NCBI GenBank assembly: GCA_036898135.1
Contig: CM072525.1
Coordinates: forward strand, 56,211,874 to 56,275,873
Source of the DNA: Oncomelania hupensis
Lineage: Eukaryota > Mollusca > Gastropoda > Littorinimorpha > Pomatiopsidae
DNA: 64,000 nt
Direction of reading: 5' to 3'
Shown here: piece after piece, positions 33,795 through 44,818 of the stretch
Numbering within the stretch: position 1 is the stretch's first letter
Layout: every line of letters starts with the position of its first letter
Program-made: the position numbers and the translations under genes
The notes under the pieces: generated by a model
Database searches by the model: none
What the model was told of the DNA's origin: nothing
The model's input: the letters and a program-made list of their open reading frames with translations, nothing else

Positions 33795-34703
33795 CTTGAT
33801 TGAATTTCTTCACTTTGACAGTCAGAGCACTGGGCAGAAATCACATTGCGTCAACACCGAGTGATGGCCATCGCAAGGCTTTGTTTTAATTAGACAGTCA
33901 GATTCCCCTGGTCCGTACCAGTTCTGAGTTGACTGTTAAATGCCAGCTGACGTGAACGGCCGAGACCACCACCTAGCTGAAGTGGTCCACGGGAAGAGTT
34001 AACCAGCGGTCCGAGCTCGGCCCAAGCCCACCCTCCCTGAAAGAAGGGAGGAAAGGCCTTGCCCGGCCCGCGGCCATCCCGTTACCCGCTTCACACTCCA
34101 GCCCGACTGACCCAGTCCTCAGAGCCAATCCTTTTCCCGAAGTTACGGATCTAATTTGCCGACTTCCCTTACCTACATTGTTCTATCGACTATTTGCTAC
34201 TACCACCAAGATCTGCACCTGTGGCGGCTCCACCCAGACTCACGTCCCAGGCTTTGACGCTCACCACGGTGGCCCTTCTACTCGTTAGAGCTTGGCTTTA
34301 GAGACCATTGCCCAAACGGTTCGGAATAAGTGGGACGCTCCATCGCCATCCATTTTCAGGGCTGGTTGATTCGGCAGGCGAGTTGTTACAAACTCCTTAG
34401 CGGATTTTGACTTCCATGGCCACTGTCCTGCTGTCTATATCAACCAACACCTTTTATGGTATCTCATGAGTGTCACCCTTAGGCATTTTATCCGAACGTT
34501 TGGTTCATCCCAAATCGCCAGTTCTGCTTACCAGAAATGGCCCACTTGGTACTCGCATTCGTTGGCCTGGCTCCAATCAAGCGAGTCAGACTTCTTACCC
34601 ATTTAAAGTTTGAGAATAGGTTGAGGTCGTTTCGTCCCCAAGGCCTCTAATCATTCGCTTTACCGGATAAAACTGCACATGAGCACCAGCTATCCTGAGG
34701 GAG

Positions 34704-34738
<35 letters not shown>

Positions 34739-34777
34739 AGTCTTTCGCCCCTACACCCAAGTTTGATGATAGATTTG

Positions 34778-34784
<7 letters not shown>
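33795..34784 (-). rRNA. 28S rRNA fragment (~990 bp) upstream of the R2 site
   Basis: On the minus strand this begins near CACGTGCAAATC and runs through CTAGTAGCTGGTTCCCTCCG, TAAAACTCGCC-type core helices, GTAGATCTTGGTGGTAGTAG, GGACCAGGGGAATC and GTTGACGCAATGTG to GAAATTCAATCAAG. Its order is that of the 28S region 5' of the R2 site. It is cut on the right by a (TA)n tract and on the left by R2-1. Being a fragment, it is not expected to give functional rRNA. Confidence 0.95.

Positions 34785-34853
<69 letters not shown>
34784..34853. repeat. (TA)n microsatellite
   Basis: About 70 bp of perfect TA dinucleotides separate the 28S fragment from the 3' tail of LINE-Y copy 2. It probably grew from the AT-rich tail of that element. 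Confidence 0.95.
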
Positions 34854-34857
<4 letters not shown>

Positions 34858-36256
34858 AAATAAATTAAAAAATAAAAAATTAAATTAAATTAAATTAAAT
34901 TAAACGATTATATTAATCTTCCAACAGGTGAATCAAAGAATATTTTCGCTAAGGTAATACACAAAGGATAATTAAGTTCTTTTAAGGAAGTTTTGTCGTT
35001 CATCTCCAGCGGTAAAATAGGGGCAATAGTAGAGCATGCAAACAACATGTGTTCTAAAGACAAAGGTCTGTCACAGGCACATAAAACATTTTTACAATAT
35101 TTCGGTCTTATTGCATTTAGCCATATTCGATTTGCCATTGAGGAAATAGCTCTTGAGACTTTACTCTGCTCTTCAAAATGTGTGTCAAATATAATTGTTC
35201 GAAGTAAAAATTGTTCAATATGATGTATTTCTATAGGGGATTTCTTCAATGCCATAACCTTGGAGTTCAAATTTGAGGCACCCTGTTTTGCCCCCCTATC
35301 TGCCCAGTCATTATAGAGAAACCCACTATGTGACGGTATCCAACAGAAACTTACATCTGTTCCGTTAACAATTAAATTGTTGATTTTATGCTTTATTTCA
35401 ATAACAATTTCTTTTCTTTCCTTAGACTTGTTTGATTGCAATGCCTCCAGGACGGTCATTGAATCTACACACACAACAATTTGTAAAATATTTGTAGACA
35501 GACTTTCAATTTTGCTTAGCGCCATTAAAACTGCTATTAATTCTGCAGTGAAAATCGAAATCCCCTTACCTAAATAAAAAGATTCTTTTACATTGAATTC
35601 TGGTATAACATATGCCGCTCCTGCATCGGATGATTCTAGCACAGAACCATCTGTATAAATGTTTAAATGTTGATAATATTTGCTTTCCAGGTGTAATCGA
35701 GCCTTTGTGGCCAGTATGGCTGCATTATTAGATTTATTTTCTGTACAATAATGAATATCAAAATAGGCTGTTTTAAGTTCCCATGGTGGGAATGGAGACG
35801 TATAGGAAATTGGATCTAGAACTACGAAGTCTTCTTGAACAGTTTGTATAAGGTCTTTTGTATATGTTGCAATTGTTTCAAAAGAAGAAACTTTTTTGCA
35901 TGTTTAGGGAAATCTGTGTCAGATCTTAACAATATCTCTTCTTTATTATAATTCAGGACTGCTTTTGCTCTCACAATGTACTTTGTGCAAGCCAATTTTC
36001 TCCAATCAAGTAAAGGCATTATCCCTGCTAACGTATAGACTTTTTCAGTACGTGTGTGGACTAATACTCCTAGAGCTAATTTTATGGCTTTGCTATCTAG
36101 GCTTTGTAACTTTTTTAAATACGATTTCGGAGCCGAAAAGTAAACCTCTTGCCCATACGTTAACTTGGATCTCATCAGAGAACAAGCTAGATGTATTAAT
36201 GTTTTTGAATCCTGTCCCCAAGGTTTCCTACTGATTGTTTTTAGAAGATTATAAAC
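34854..36256 (-). pseudogene. LINE-Y copy 2: 5'-truncated LINE (RT thumb and RNase H)
   Basis: This remnant is related throughout to the intact LINE-Y at 54826-58470. It retains the post-RT region (35822-36175; LTYGQEVYFSAPKSYLKKLQ) and RNase H (34908-35642), which has ESFYLGKGISIFTAELIAVL, VVCVDSMTVLEALQ and SFCWIPSHSGFLYNDWADRG. The catalytic Asp, Glu, Asp and the late His/Asp positions are recognisable. The cysteine-containing C-terminus and SPVGRLI end match LINE-Y. Frame breaks occur near 35650-35820. The tail is (TTTAA)n, followed by (TA)n. APE, ORF1 and the RT core are missing. Confidence 0.85.
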
Positions 36257-36269
36257 CTAAACTGTCTAG

Positions 36270-36700
36270 TGAACGTTATCACTACTAACAACTCCTTTCT
36301 GGTGGTGCAATTTTTTCTTCTGAGTAGGAGTAAGTCTTTTACTGCTAAAAGCTATGGGTCTCAGAACTCCCTCCTGCCACTGACTCAAGCTGCTGCCTAA
36401 AGCTTCATTTGAGGCATCAGTATCTAACACACAAAAAAACTTCCTTTAGAGGCATTCCCAGCACTCTTGCTGACATTAGTTCTTTTAAATCTCTGAAAGC
36501 TTTATCATGTTCCTCTTTCCAATTGAAAGGTGCCTTTCCCGTTAGTCGATATAATGAGCCTGCTACTTCAGTCAATTCAGGTAAATGTTTCTTATAATAA
36601 TTAACAAAACCCAGGAAACCTTCGTCTTTAGTACATTTAGGTGTGGGCCATTGTTTTGTTGGGGATAACTCCTCAAGAAGATGCCCAGCATCCATGGAGT
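36270..36700 (-). pseudogene. Ty3/gypsy RT/RNase H fragment
   Basis: The minus-strand frame 36417-36695 encodes the stretch after the RT core (DEGFLGFVNYYKKHLPELTE, APFNWKEEHDKAFRDLKEL), typical of Ty3/gypsy elements where RT passes into RNase H. After a frameshift at an A-run near 36425 the RNase H start continues (DTDASNEALGSSLSQWQEG, RPIAFSSKRL) to about 36270. No LTR is attached. It differs from the gypsy element at 38431-54019. Confidence 0.8.
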
Positions 36701-37179
36701 CTCAATGAAGGTCAGAGGGGCTCAAGTTTCTTTTCTGTTTCTTAGATTTTTTGCTGGGAGATGTGTCATTTCCTTGATTTTCACTTTCGGGGTCTATCTC
36801 CACTGTATAATTCTATATGGCTATATGATTGATACATCTGCTATCTCATCCTGATTCGGCTCTTGGCAGTCCGCTGGACCCTATAAGCACTGAATATCTA
36901 TCTATTTGGCTCCCTGAAAATCCTTTTCCCATCAGGACTCTGATTAGTCCCTCGACCCTGTACATTCTCTCTTTGGAGGGCAAGGAACCCCTCCAACCCA
37001 TGATTTTAATCCTTCAGCCCCTCCATCTCTTCCACTTTGGTATTTGGCCCCTACCCCCTAACCAATGTATTGGATCTTGGTATCCCTTGCTGGCGTGCCA
37101 CACGTATTGAACTTTACCCTCTTCTTAGGAGAAACCCCAGCCACAACTGAAGCATATGACACCCCCCTTCTCCCCCCAG
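36701..37179. other. Non-coding stretch with a short MULE-interior scrap
   Basis: No gene is seen. At 36849-36893 the sequence tcctgattcggctc... closely matches 25486-25530 inside Mutator-like copy 1 and its complement in copy 2 (58820-58960), so a short fragment of that repeat family lies here. The rest (36900-37179) is pyrimidine-rich and unrecognised. Confidence 0.5.
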
Positions 37180-38160
37180 CGAGTGCCGACAGGTTCGTTT
37201 TGCCTACTCGTGCAACTCGTCCTTCTTTCTCCAACTCACAGTACAGCATATCCAATGACAACATTGAAGAAAATTGGGCTGAGTGGACACCCTTGCTTTA
37301 CCCCGCACTTAATAGGAATAGATCCTGTGCGACCCTGCTTGGTCTCAAATTTCGTTGTGGCTCCCAGATAAAGGTCCCGCACTATGTCCCTAAATCTTCT
37401 GTTCACCGAAAGTCTGGATAGGCCCTTTTCAATCAGCCAATGTGGTACTGTATCAAAGGCTTTCTTCAGGTCAAGCAGAGCGACGATTGAAGTGCCCCCG
37501 TCTTTTTTCACCTTCTTGATGTAGTGTTCAAGAAGGACCCTATTCTGCTCAAAACCCGGGGCAGGTCTGGAGCCTCTCTGTGATGGGTGCAGCGTGGCAT
37601 TAGCTGTTAGCCTCTTGGCAAGTATCTTCATGTAAAGACGAAGGAAGGTTGATCCGATGGACAAGGGGCGCCAGTTGGCAATGTCTTCAGGCTTGCCCTT
37701 TCCTTTCGGCAGGAGGATAGAACGGGTCTCTTTCAGGGGAGCTGGGACTCTCCCTGTGGTCAACCATACTTGAATAGACCTGTGAGCAGTCAACCATGCA
37801 TTGAATAGACCTGTGAGCAGTCAACCATACACGGAATAGACCTGTGAGTAGTCAACCATACATTGAATAGACCTGTGTGCAGTCAACCATACATGGAATA
37901 GACCTGTGAGTAGTCAACCATACATGGAATAGATCTGTGAGTAGTCAACCATACATTGAATAGACCTGTGAGCAGTCAACCAATTCATTGAATAGACATG
38001 TGAGTAGTCAACCATACATTGAATAGACATGTGAGTAGTCAACCATACATTGAATAGACATGTGAGTAGTCAACCATACATGGAATAGACATGTGAGCAG
38101 TCAACCATACATTGAATAGACATGTGAGCAGGTGTCCATCTTCCTTCCTGTGGGATGATG
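37180..38160 (-). pseudogene. R2-7: RT fragment of an R2 outside the rDNA array
   Basis: The minus-strand frame 37236-37793 encodes WLTTGRVPAPLKETRSILLP, WRPLSIGSTFLRLYMKILA, LLDLKKAFDTVPHWLIEKGL and GVKQGCPLSPIFFN of the R2 RT. It stops at SALA just before the YADD motif (37180). Upstream in sense it continues into the 31-bp minisatellite and ends at about 38160 within the HRKEDGHLL segment, where it meets the acidic gene remnant. No 28S sequence is adjacent, so it is off-target or relocated. Confidence 0.85.
37760..38131. repeat. 31-bp minisatellite, 12 copies, derived from R2 coding sequence
   Basis: Twelve head-to-tail units of about 31 bp (tcaaccatacattgaataga plus 11 bp) total 372 bp. 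The unit is R2 coding sequence for LTGLFN/WLT, which occurs once in R2-1 and R2-4. Units differ at a few positions (att/atg, cctg/catg, gtag/gcag). Neighbouring units share variants, as expected from local duplication. As 31 is not a multiple of 3, the array breaks the frame. Confidence 0.93.
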
Positions 38161-38430
38161 GACAATGAAGCCAGCTGACCAATTTCAACAATATCTTCTT
38201 CCAACTCTTCTGCTTCCCTTTCACAATCTTTTTCTTCCTCAAATGACTCATCTTCCATTGCCTTCTCAACTGCCTCTTCCTCTTCATCAACTTCCTCCTC
38301 CTTCTCTTCTTCAAACTGCTCCTCAACATCCTCCAAGCTGCTAGAATCATCGTCAGTGCCCACATTTTCATTGTCACAATCGTCAGGCCGAGGATCGGAC
38401 AGTGTAATATTATTTCTGCCGGCTACAGGG
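38158..38430 (-). pseudogene. Acidic C-terminal part of an interrupted gene
   Basis: The minus-strand frame is rich in Glu and Asp (for example EEQFEEEKEEEVDEEEE at about 38260-38320), preceded by GRNNITLSDPRPDD. It runs without a stop from the gypsy LTR border (38430) to about 38160, where R2-7 begins. With one copy of the caggg target duplication, its frame is continuous with that at 54020-54233 on the other side of the gypsy element. I do not recognise the protein. A nuclear or chromatin-type acidic protein, or a domesticated or transposon gene, are possibilities. Confidence 0.6.
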
Positions 38431-39243
38431 TGTCATAGAAGCGGGTGGTGTTATGAATGCACGCTTATTTACGTATTCCTGTACATAATACTTTACTGTG
38501 TGTATCTGCGTGATTCTGTCTTTGTTTGAAGTCTTTACTACTAAAAGAACTGTCGCCAAAGACGACAACACGCCTCTATGCGTTATTATTGTATGAATGT
38601 AATCAAATGAACGACACTCAATATATTATCAAGAACACAACAATTTTGCGCAGTGAACAGAGAAAAGATAAACACCAATTCAATATGTATAACTACGAAA
38701 ATTAACACAACACGCAGTTTTGCATTTTTGTTTGTTTTTTGGGATCTCATTCACACCAAATAGATTTATTTTAGAATAAGTTATAACAATATGAAATATC
38801 TGCTACAAATGCAGATTGAGAAATATTTCAAAGAGCAAAATAATTTAAATTCTCATCAAGTTTCTAAACAACCAACTGTAAACAAAATAGCAATAGAATG
38901 AATAAATTATTTCCCACTACTATTTCGAAGACCGAGTTGGAAGCAAGTACTATTAAATTATCAACAATGAATTCAAACTGGCCGTCTATGAAAATTATAA
39001 ATCAGAGTGAGTACTTACTGTTCCAAGTCGTTCCACAAAAACCACAGAACAATTTCTTCCTAATTTATCACAAAACTATTACCTGCCTAAATCCTAATCC
39101 TACCTATAATTATTTCACCAACCATTCACTCTCCATCCTCACTTTTACCACAAAATTATTTTCCAATCATCGTTCACTTCCCCTAGGCTAGACCTAATGC
39201 AGTCACACTTCTTCACTCTCGCTCAAACAGCATCCCAAAGATG
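38431..39243 (-). repeat. 3' LTR, distal part (R/U5 side)
   Basis: Matches 47100-47916 almost base for base, with a few substitutions and small indels. Its left edge, tgtcatagaag, is the element's outer 3' terminus. Its right edge catcccaaagatg (39231-39243) is one copy of LINE-1's 13-bp target duplication. Confidence 0.92.
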
Positions 39244-40751
39244 AACCGAAAAACCCAAAAGCGAAGCTTTACGTCCTATTATTAATTAGTTAAGGACAAA
39301 TTCTGTGGTCGGGGGAGGGGTGACAACCTCCACCCGACTTTTCGCGGCGAAACTGGAGCGGACCAGGTCCATCTCTGTGTATGTCTGGACGAGGAGGAGT
39401 TGCCGGCGACTAAATCGACCTTGTGTGGGGGGGGAGAGGTTAAAGGTTTCTTTAAAAGGAACAATACGCGGGAAGGGGGGGGAGGGGGGGACTCCCGATT
39501 AAAATTGGTTTGAGTCTTTATTGAACATAAGTTAAAAATTGATTTAAAAAAGGTAAAAGCCTTTCCAGGACCTGAACGAAGGAAAATGTTAAAAGTTTAT
39601 AACAACTTTAATGAATACAAAAGAGAAAAATCAATTTTCCGGCTAAAAAAGTGCCAGGAAAGAAACATTCAAAAAGGCCAAATAAGAGGCAAAAGTCCGC
39701 TGTACAATCTGTCCGTAGCGAGGAGATGGGGGGGGGGGGGGGGGGGTCGGGCCCAAGATGGAAGGGCCGATTTGGAGGATGGGGGTCAGCGCCCGGATGG
39801 TGGGCCACCGGCGGCAGATATATGGCAGCCATGGGTTGAACTAAGTTCATCCCATTCAGTAGGGTTTCTCCAACCGCCCCAAAGAGGGCTAGATGTGAGG
39901 CTGGTAATGAGGGACTCGAGAGGAGTCACATATTTGGGAGTTTAGAGACCCGGGTAGAGTTAGTTAGTGGGTGTCTTTGAGTAGTAATGAGTTCGCTGGG
40001 CTAGGCGAGGGGGGGGGGGGAGGGGACCGGCCAGGAGCGGAGCTCACTGCAGCCGGGGGGGGGGGGAAGCCTAGTCATCTCACGGTGCCCGGGGACAGGG
40101 CAGAGGGGAGTAGGTGGGATGGGAGGACACCCGGGAGCAAGCTCAACAACGGGTGCCTCGGTCACGTAAGAGGTTGGCCGGGCCAGGGCCTGGGGCGAGG
40201 GGGGGTAGGGACCGACCAGGAGCAGGGCTCAACTGTAATCGGGGGGAGGTTCGCGTCATCTCACGGTGCCCGGGAACAGGGCAGAGGGGAGTAGGTGGGT
40301 GGAGTGGCAAGCCGGGGAGCGAGTCCCATCGGCTGTCATAGACAAGATAGGTGACCGGTGACCGGGGGTCACCTTAGAGAGAAGAGAGGCATCGTGAGGG
40401 GGGACCTTTGGGCCTTCGCACCCTCAACGAGCCTTGGTTGGCCGGGCCAGGGCCTGGGACGGGGGGGGGGGGGGGATGGGGGCCGACCAGGAGCGAGGCT
40501 CTACTGTAATCGGGGGGAGGCACGTGTCATCTCACAGTGCCCGGGGACAGGGCAGAGGGGAGTAGGTAAGTGTGAAGGACCAGCCGGGGAGAGTCTCCCA
40601 GCGGCTGTCGGATACGAGGTAGGTAGTGGGTGATCAGGTGTCACACCACCAGAGGAGAGGCGCCGCGAGGGGGGACCTATGGGCCTTCGCTCCCTCGACG
40701 GACAGCCATCGTCCTTAGAAAAAGCTTTTCCATGGAGAAAGCAGTATAGCA
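39244..40751 (-). repeat. LINE-1 3' UTR with G-rich imperfect repeats
   Basis: Three imperfect copies of a block containing tctcacggtgcccgggaaca and gggcagaggggagtaggt lie at about 40010-40125, 40180-40305 and 40440-40570. Each includes a homopolymer G run of roughly 6-15 nt. Another long G run is at 39727-39746. On the plus strand the tracts could form G-quadruplexes. On the LINE RNA they are C tracts. No coding is credible. Confidence 0.75.
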
Positions 40752-43700
40752 TCAGAGAACACGCTGGGCTACAGTGCCCAGTTTTGAATGAGTAGTGAGA
40801 AAGTCCGTGGGGAGCAGAGAGTGCTCAGTGGCAAATTTGCGTAGATTATTGAAGTGCGGAAGAAGGGATGTGCAAGTGCTAAAGAGGTGGAGCCAGTCCA
40901 GAGTGTTGCCACATGGGCAGATGGGATTTAGGAACTTTGAAGCAGAGCCAACAGTGAGAATGCGACAAAGGACGCGCTGGTTCCTGCGCGGGAGTGGAGG
41001 AATATGTCCACGCCCGACTGCTAGGAAGAGAAAGCCGTGTTGGCGGCAGTAACGTTTCATGTATTTTGTACGGGCGGCGTTGGTGGCAGATCGTAGTTTG
41101 CTTTTGAGCTCAGAGATTGTGAAAGGCAAATGAATAGGTGGACCTGAGTGAGCTGCCTCAGAGGCTGCACGGTCGGCTATATCATTACCTTTAATATTTG
41201 AATGGGAAGGAATCCATACTAGATCGACCGGGCAGCCACGGCTGCCAAGCTGGTGAGTGAGTAGCAGAATTTCGGATTGGAGGTTTTCTCGGTTGGTTGT
41301 ATGGTTTTTAAGTGCCTGAAGAGCTGATTTTGAGTCAGTGTAGATGGCAATTCCTAGTGGGAGGGAGGGCAGGTCCCCAGCGAAGGATAAGGCCATGTGG
41401 ATAGCGTAAAGTTCTGCAGTGAAAATACTAACTCCTTGGCGGAGAGTGAAGGATTTGACAATATCCCACACAGGGATGGCAAATGCGCAACCGACGTGGC
41501 CGTCCTCGTGGACGGAGCCGTCGGTGAAGATTGGTAGGGATGCATGAGAAAGAGACTGGATCTTTTCCTTGGCCAGTTGTGAGAGTAATAGCTGGTGATC
41601 TGCTTTATTACCAAGGTTGCTGATTTCTGTGTCTATGTTGGGGGGGATTAATTCCCATGGGGGAAAACCTGAGGTTTGCAGAGGATCTATGTCGTTTGGC
41701 TCAGTAGATGTGCTTTGCCAAAGTGAATGGGTGTAAGATGCAAGTGAGAGTGTCTTTTGCGACAGGCGGGGTGTGTTTTTAAGACGTTCACGTATAGTTA
41801 GGGATATAGCATGATGGTCGGAGCCCAGGATCTCCGTGATCTCACTTTGGGTGGAGAAGGCGCGAGCTTCAAAGCCGGCGGCCAGCTCGCAGCACTTTGT
41901 CCTCAGTGGAATCCAGCCGCATGCTTGGTAGACCAGTTCGTTGACAGCGTAGCTAGGTAGAGATAGTGCCGTCTTCAGGGCTCTAAGTTCCGTGACTTCG
42001 AGTTTGAGCCAGTTGGTTTCTGAGGTAGTGAAGAAGACCTGGTGTCCGTAGGTGAGTCGGGATCTAACCAGGGAGCTGACAAGGGTGATCAGGTTTTTGG
42101 TGCTGAAGATTGGTTGCGTGACCAAATATTTTATTAAGGCTACAGACCGGTTAGCTTTCTTTGTTAGGGAGGCGATGTGCGGGCCCCAGTTAAGTTTCTG
42201 GTCAATAGTGACCCCGAGAAAGACTACCTCGTTCGAGGGACGGATGCGAATGTTTTGTAAGTAAATGCAAAAGCGAGGGATCATTGATGGCTGACGTGTG
42301 AATACCATCAGGGAGGTCTTGGTGGGACTTAGGACGAACCCGTTCTCCTCCATGTAGGCCTCCACTCTGTCAACGCAGGCCTGGTAGCTATCCAGCCAGC
42401 CGGTTGTGTAGTTCTTGTTCCGGCTCTGGTAAACGGCCCAGATGGCAAGGTCATCTGCGTATAAGGATATACTGAGGCCGGGGCTGGCCAGTCTGTCCCT
42501 AATGTCATGTAGCATTACGGAGAACAGTAGTGGTGCTATGACACTGCCTTGAGGGACACCCATGTCAAAAAGGTGGCGCGTTGAGGTAGCGGAACCGACT
42601 CGTACTGCCAAGGAACGGTCTTGGAAGGATTGGATGAATCGGTAGATACGTCCTGACAGGCCAAGGGTCGCCAGTTTGGACAGCAGTCTCTCGTGCCAAA
42701 CGGTGTCGAAAGCCTTCTGGATGTCAAAGAAGGTTGCGACAACCGTGTCGCCTTGGGTCATAGCGCTCCTGGCTTGTTCGACTAGTCTGACCACGTGCTC
42801 TATGCAGTTGCGTCCTTTGCGGAAGCCGGCTTGGCAGGTCGGGATTATGTTATGTTTATTGAGAAAAAATTCTAATCGGTTTTTAATCATTCGTTCGTAT
42901 ATCTTGCTAAGATGGGGTAGTAGTGATATTGGCCTGAAATTTTCTGGAGAATGTTGAGGTTTTCCCTGCTTGGGTATCCCGATGACCGTGGCCTCCTTCC
43001 AGGAGAGGGGGACCAGCCCCTGGTTCCAGCAAGACTGGAGAAGGGTGAGTAGAGCGGATTGCATGTTTGAAGAAAAGTTCTTGATCATGGTGTAGTTAAT
43101 AGGGTCTGTACCAGTGGCTTTTGAGGTGGATCCTGTAGATGAGACGGCTGCCTGTAATTCCTTCAGGGTGAAGTCACTGTTAAAGCTCCCAGTATTGTCA
43201 TCAACCGGATCCGAGTGGGTGGTATTGCTTCTGGCTGCTTTCATGTCCGGAGGAAGATGGGTGGTCTGGCTCGCTTTTGCAAACGTGGATGCTAGAGCTT
43301 CGGCCTTGGACTGACTGTCGAAGGATAGGGATCCATCGATGAACATGGGGTGAGGTGGAGCTCGGGCTCTGCCTCTCATGGTCCTTAGCTTGGCCCAGAG
43401 TTTCCCTGAATCCTTGGGCTCTCGAATATTGGTCGAAAGATAATGATCCCAAAAGGCGGTCTTAGCCTGGGTAATGATGTCTTGGCATTGAGTAGTTGCT
43501 TCTTTAAGGGCTTGCCGGTTGTGTTCATTTGAGTTGGACATAAAAGTCCGCATAGCGCTTCGTTTTTTGGCTACGGCTGCATTGCAAGAGTCGTCCCACC
43601 ACTCCGTGCTATGTCTAGGGTGTAGTTTATTTTTTATTTGAGTTTTGGGAATAGAAGTTGAGGCAGCATTTAGGATAATGGTGCGTATGTTCTCGAGGTG

Positions 43701-44097
43701 TATATTTACGTCTGGGTCATGTGGATTCTCGAGAAGGAGGGCATTGTCTAATTTCTGGCGGAATAAGGGCCAATTAGCCTTTTTACAGTTGAATCGAGAA
43801 GCTGTTGTATTATCCACCTCGACAGGAGTGACGTCTCCGATCATGAGGTGAATAGGGAGGTGATCTGACTGGATATGGTCATTTCCTGTAAACCATGTGG
43901 CGTCGATTTCTAGCGCTGGGGAAATCAAAGTAAGATCGATGGCGGTATGTCGCTGGTTAGCAGAGTCGGCGATGCGGGTAAAAGACCCGTCGTTAATGCA
44001 ATTTAGATGAGAATCGACGATGGTGTCGACTAGGTGATGTCCCAGGTGCTCCGGGCACGTGGGGTCCCAGGAGCGATGCCCGACGTTGAAATCGCCT
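40752..44097 (-). CDS. LINE-1 ORF2: partial APE, RT, RNase H, C-terminal Cys knuckle
   Basis: The frame is open with no stop until 40752 (over 1,100 codons, 5' end missing). The APE C-terminal half has GDFN at the start, SFTRIADSANQRHTAIDLTL and QSDHLPIHLMIG. RT motifs are AGFRKGRNCIEHVVRLVEQ, FFDIQKAFDTVWHERLL, GVPQGSVIAPLLFSVML, LYADDLAIW and FLGVTIDQKLNW. RNase H has FTDGSVHEDGHVGCAF, FTAELYAIHMALS, YTDSKSALQAL and WIPSHSNIKGNDIADRAA, so its catalytic acidic residues are present. The tail has CPCGNTLDWLHLFSTC. APE+RT+RNase H places it in the I/jockey group. It nicks DNA and primes reverse transcription there, but this copy lacks ORF1 and the APE N-terminus. Confidence 0.9.
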
Positions 44098-44209
44098 CAT
44101 CCCAAAGATGCTTAGCCAACACGACTTTTTATAGTCACTCTCGCACGCTACGCATAACCTAGCGCTAACAAGAAATAGTTCCTCGTTTTTTCCATAGGCT
44201 GTCGTGACA
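44098..44209 (-). repeat. 3' LTR, proximal part (U3 with TATA box)
   Basis: 112 bp that match 53910-54019 with three visible substitutions or so. In sense it begins TGTCACGACAGCC, directly after a purine-rich tract, and ends CATCTTTGGGATG at the LINE-1 border. It contains a TATA box. Confidence 0.92.
44126..44133 (-). promoter_or_regulatory. LTR TATA box (3' LTR)
   Basis: Sense TATAAAAA within the U3-like part. The predicted start site, 25-30 nt downstream, falls in CATCTTTGG at about 44103-44109. LINE-1 is inserted within that stretch. Confidence 0.6.
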
Positions 44210-44818
44210 ACCACCCCATTCCCTCAATAATAAAAATTATTGAAAGAAGTCTAAAAATAATTTTTATAATTACAAATTACAAAAACTCTTAAACCAGTAT
44301 TCCCTTCTCATTAGGTTTCCAAGGCATCGCCCCACAATTGAATTAGGAACATTGCATCCATCTCTTCGCACTACCAAGGTAATCCACGGCGAAAGATTTT
44401 TACAACAATGATGTGTTACCATTAACACCCAAAGTTTCAATACCCGACTGCCAAGGCCACCGCCCCGCGGGTTACAAGTTCCCAACAACATAAGCAAAAA
44501 CATAGTCTTCATGCTTTGCCTACGCATTCCTCGGCCGAAGGAAAATAATGTCAATTGCTCCCAACACAAGGCCAATACTGTCCATTGACTCTGCCATATT
44601 GATCCAACACAGAAAAAAAATGTAAGTGTATGTATGCATGTATGTGCGCTGCGGAAATGACTACCCTATATCTGTATCACCACACTACAGTCTTAAATCA
44701 CACAAAGTCTTAATGACCAATGTAAAAATAAAAGAAAAGAAAAAAAATTATATTGTCTTTTGTAGTCGATGCACTGTCGTCTGATGGGGTCATCTCCCCC
44801 CACTGGCCACGCTCCCTT
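44210..44818 (-). other. Gypsy 3' internal region with polypurine tract
   Basis: Lies between the end of RNase H (ADVLSRL) and the 3' LTR. Just before the LTR the sense strand is purine-rich (GAGGGAATGGGGTGGT, 44210-44225), acting as the second-strand primer site. A minus-strand frame at 44270-44575 has no recognisable envelope or other domain, so I treat it as untranslated. Confidence 0.55.

Larger units (their letters stand above)
39244..44097 (-). mobile_element. LINE-1: APE-type LINE inserted in the 3' LTR
   Basis: This non-LTR element is in the same orientation as its host LTR element and has 13-bp TSDs catcccaaagatg (39231-39243 and 44098-44110). The 5' end is truncated inside the APE endonuclease at the GDFN motif. 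The ORF is otherwise open (40752-44097). A 1.5-kb G-rich 3' UTR (on the plus strand) follows. The name is a local label and does not refer to the vertebrate L1 clade. Confidence 0.9.

Noticed and set aside
33795..34784. A functional 28S rRNA gene
   Set aside because: Only fragments occur, interrupted by R2 elements and joined out of order, with no 18S, 5.8S or ITS in the window.
37760..38131. Regularly spaced ~31-bp repeats resembling a CRISPR array
   Set aside because: The repeats are directly adjacent with no unique spacers, they derive from R2 coding sequence, and the context is a eukaryotic genome.
40752..44097. LINE-1 as an element inserted independently of any LTR
   Set aside because: The 13-bp duplications on both sides join two parts of one LTR, and the second LTR shows the same split, so the nested reading is better supported.
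44270..44575. An envelope-like gene downstream of gypsy pol
   Set aside because: A short frame with no signal peptide, cleavage site or transmembrane pattern I could support.
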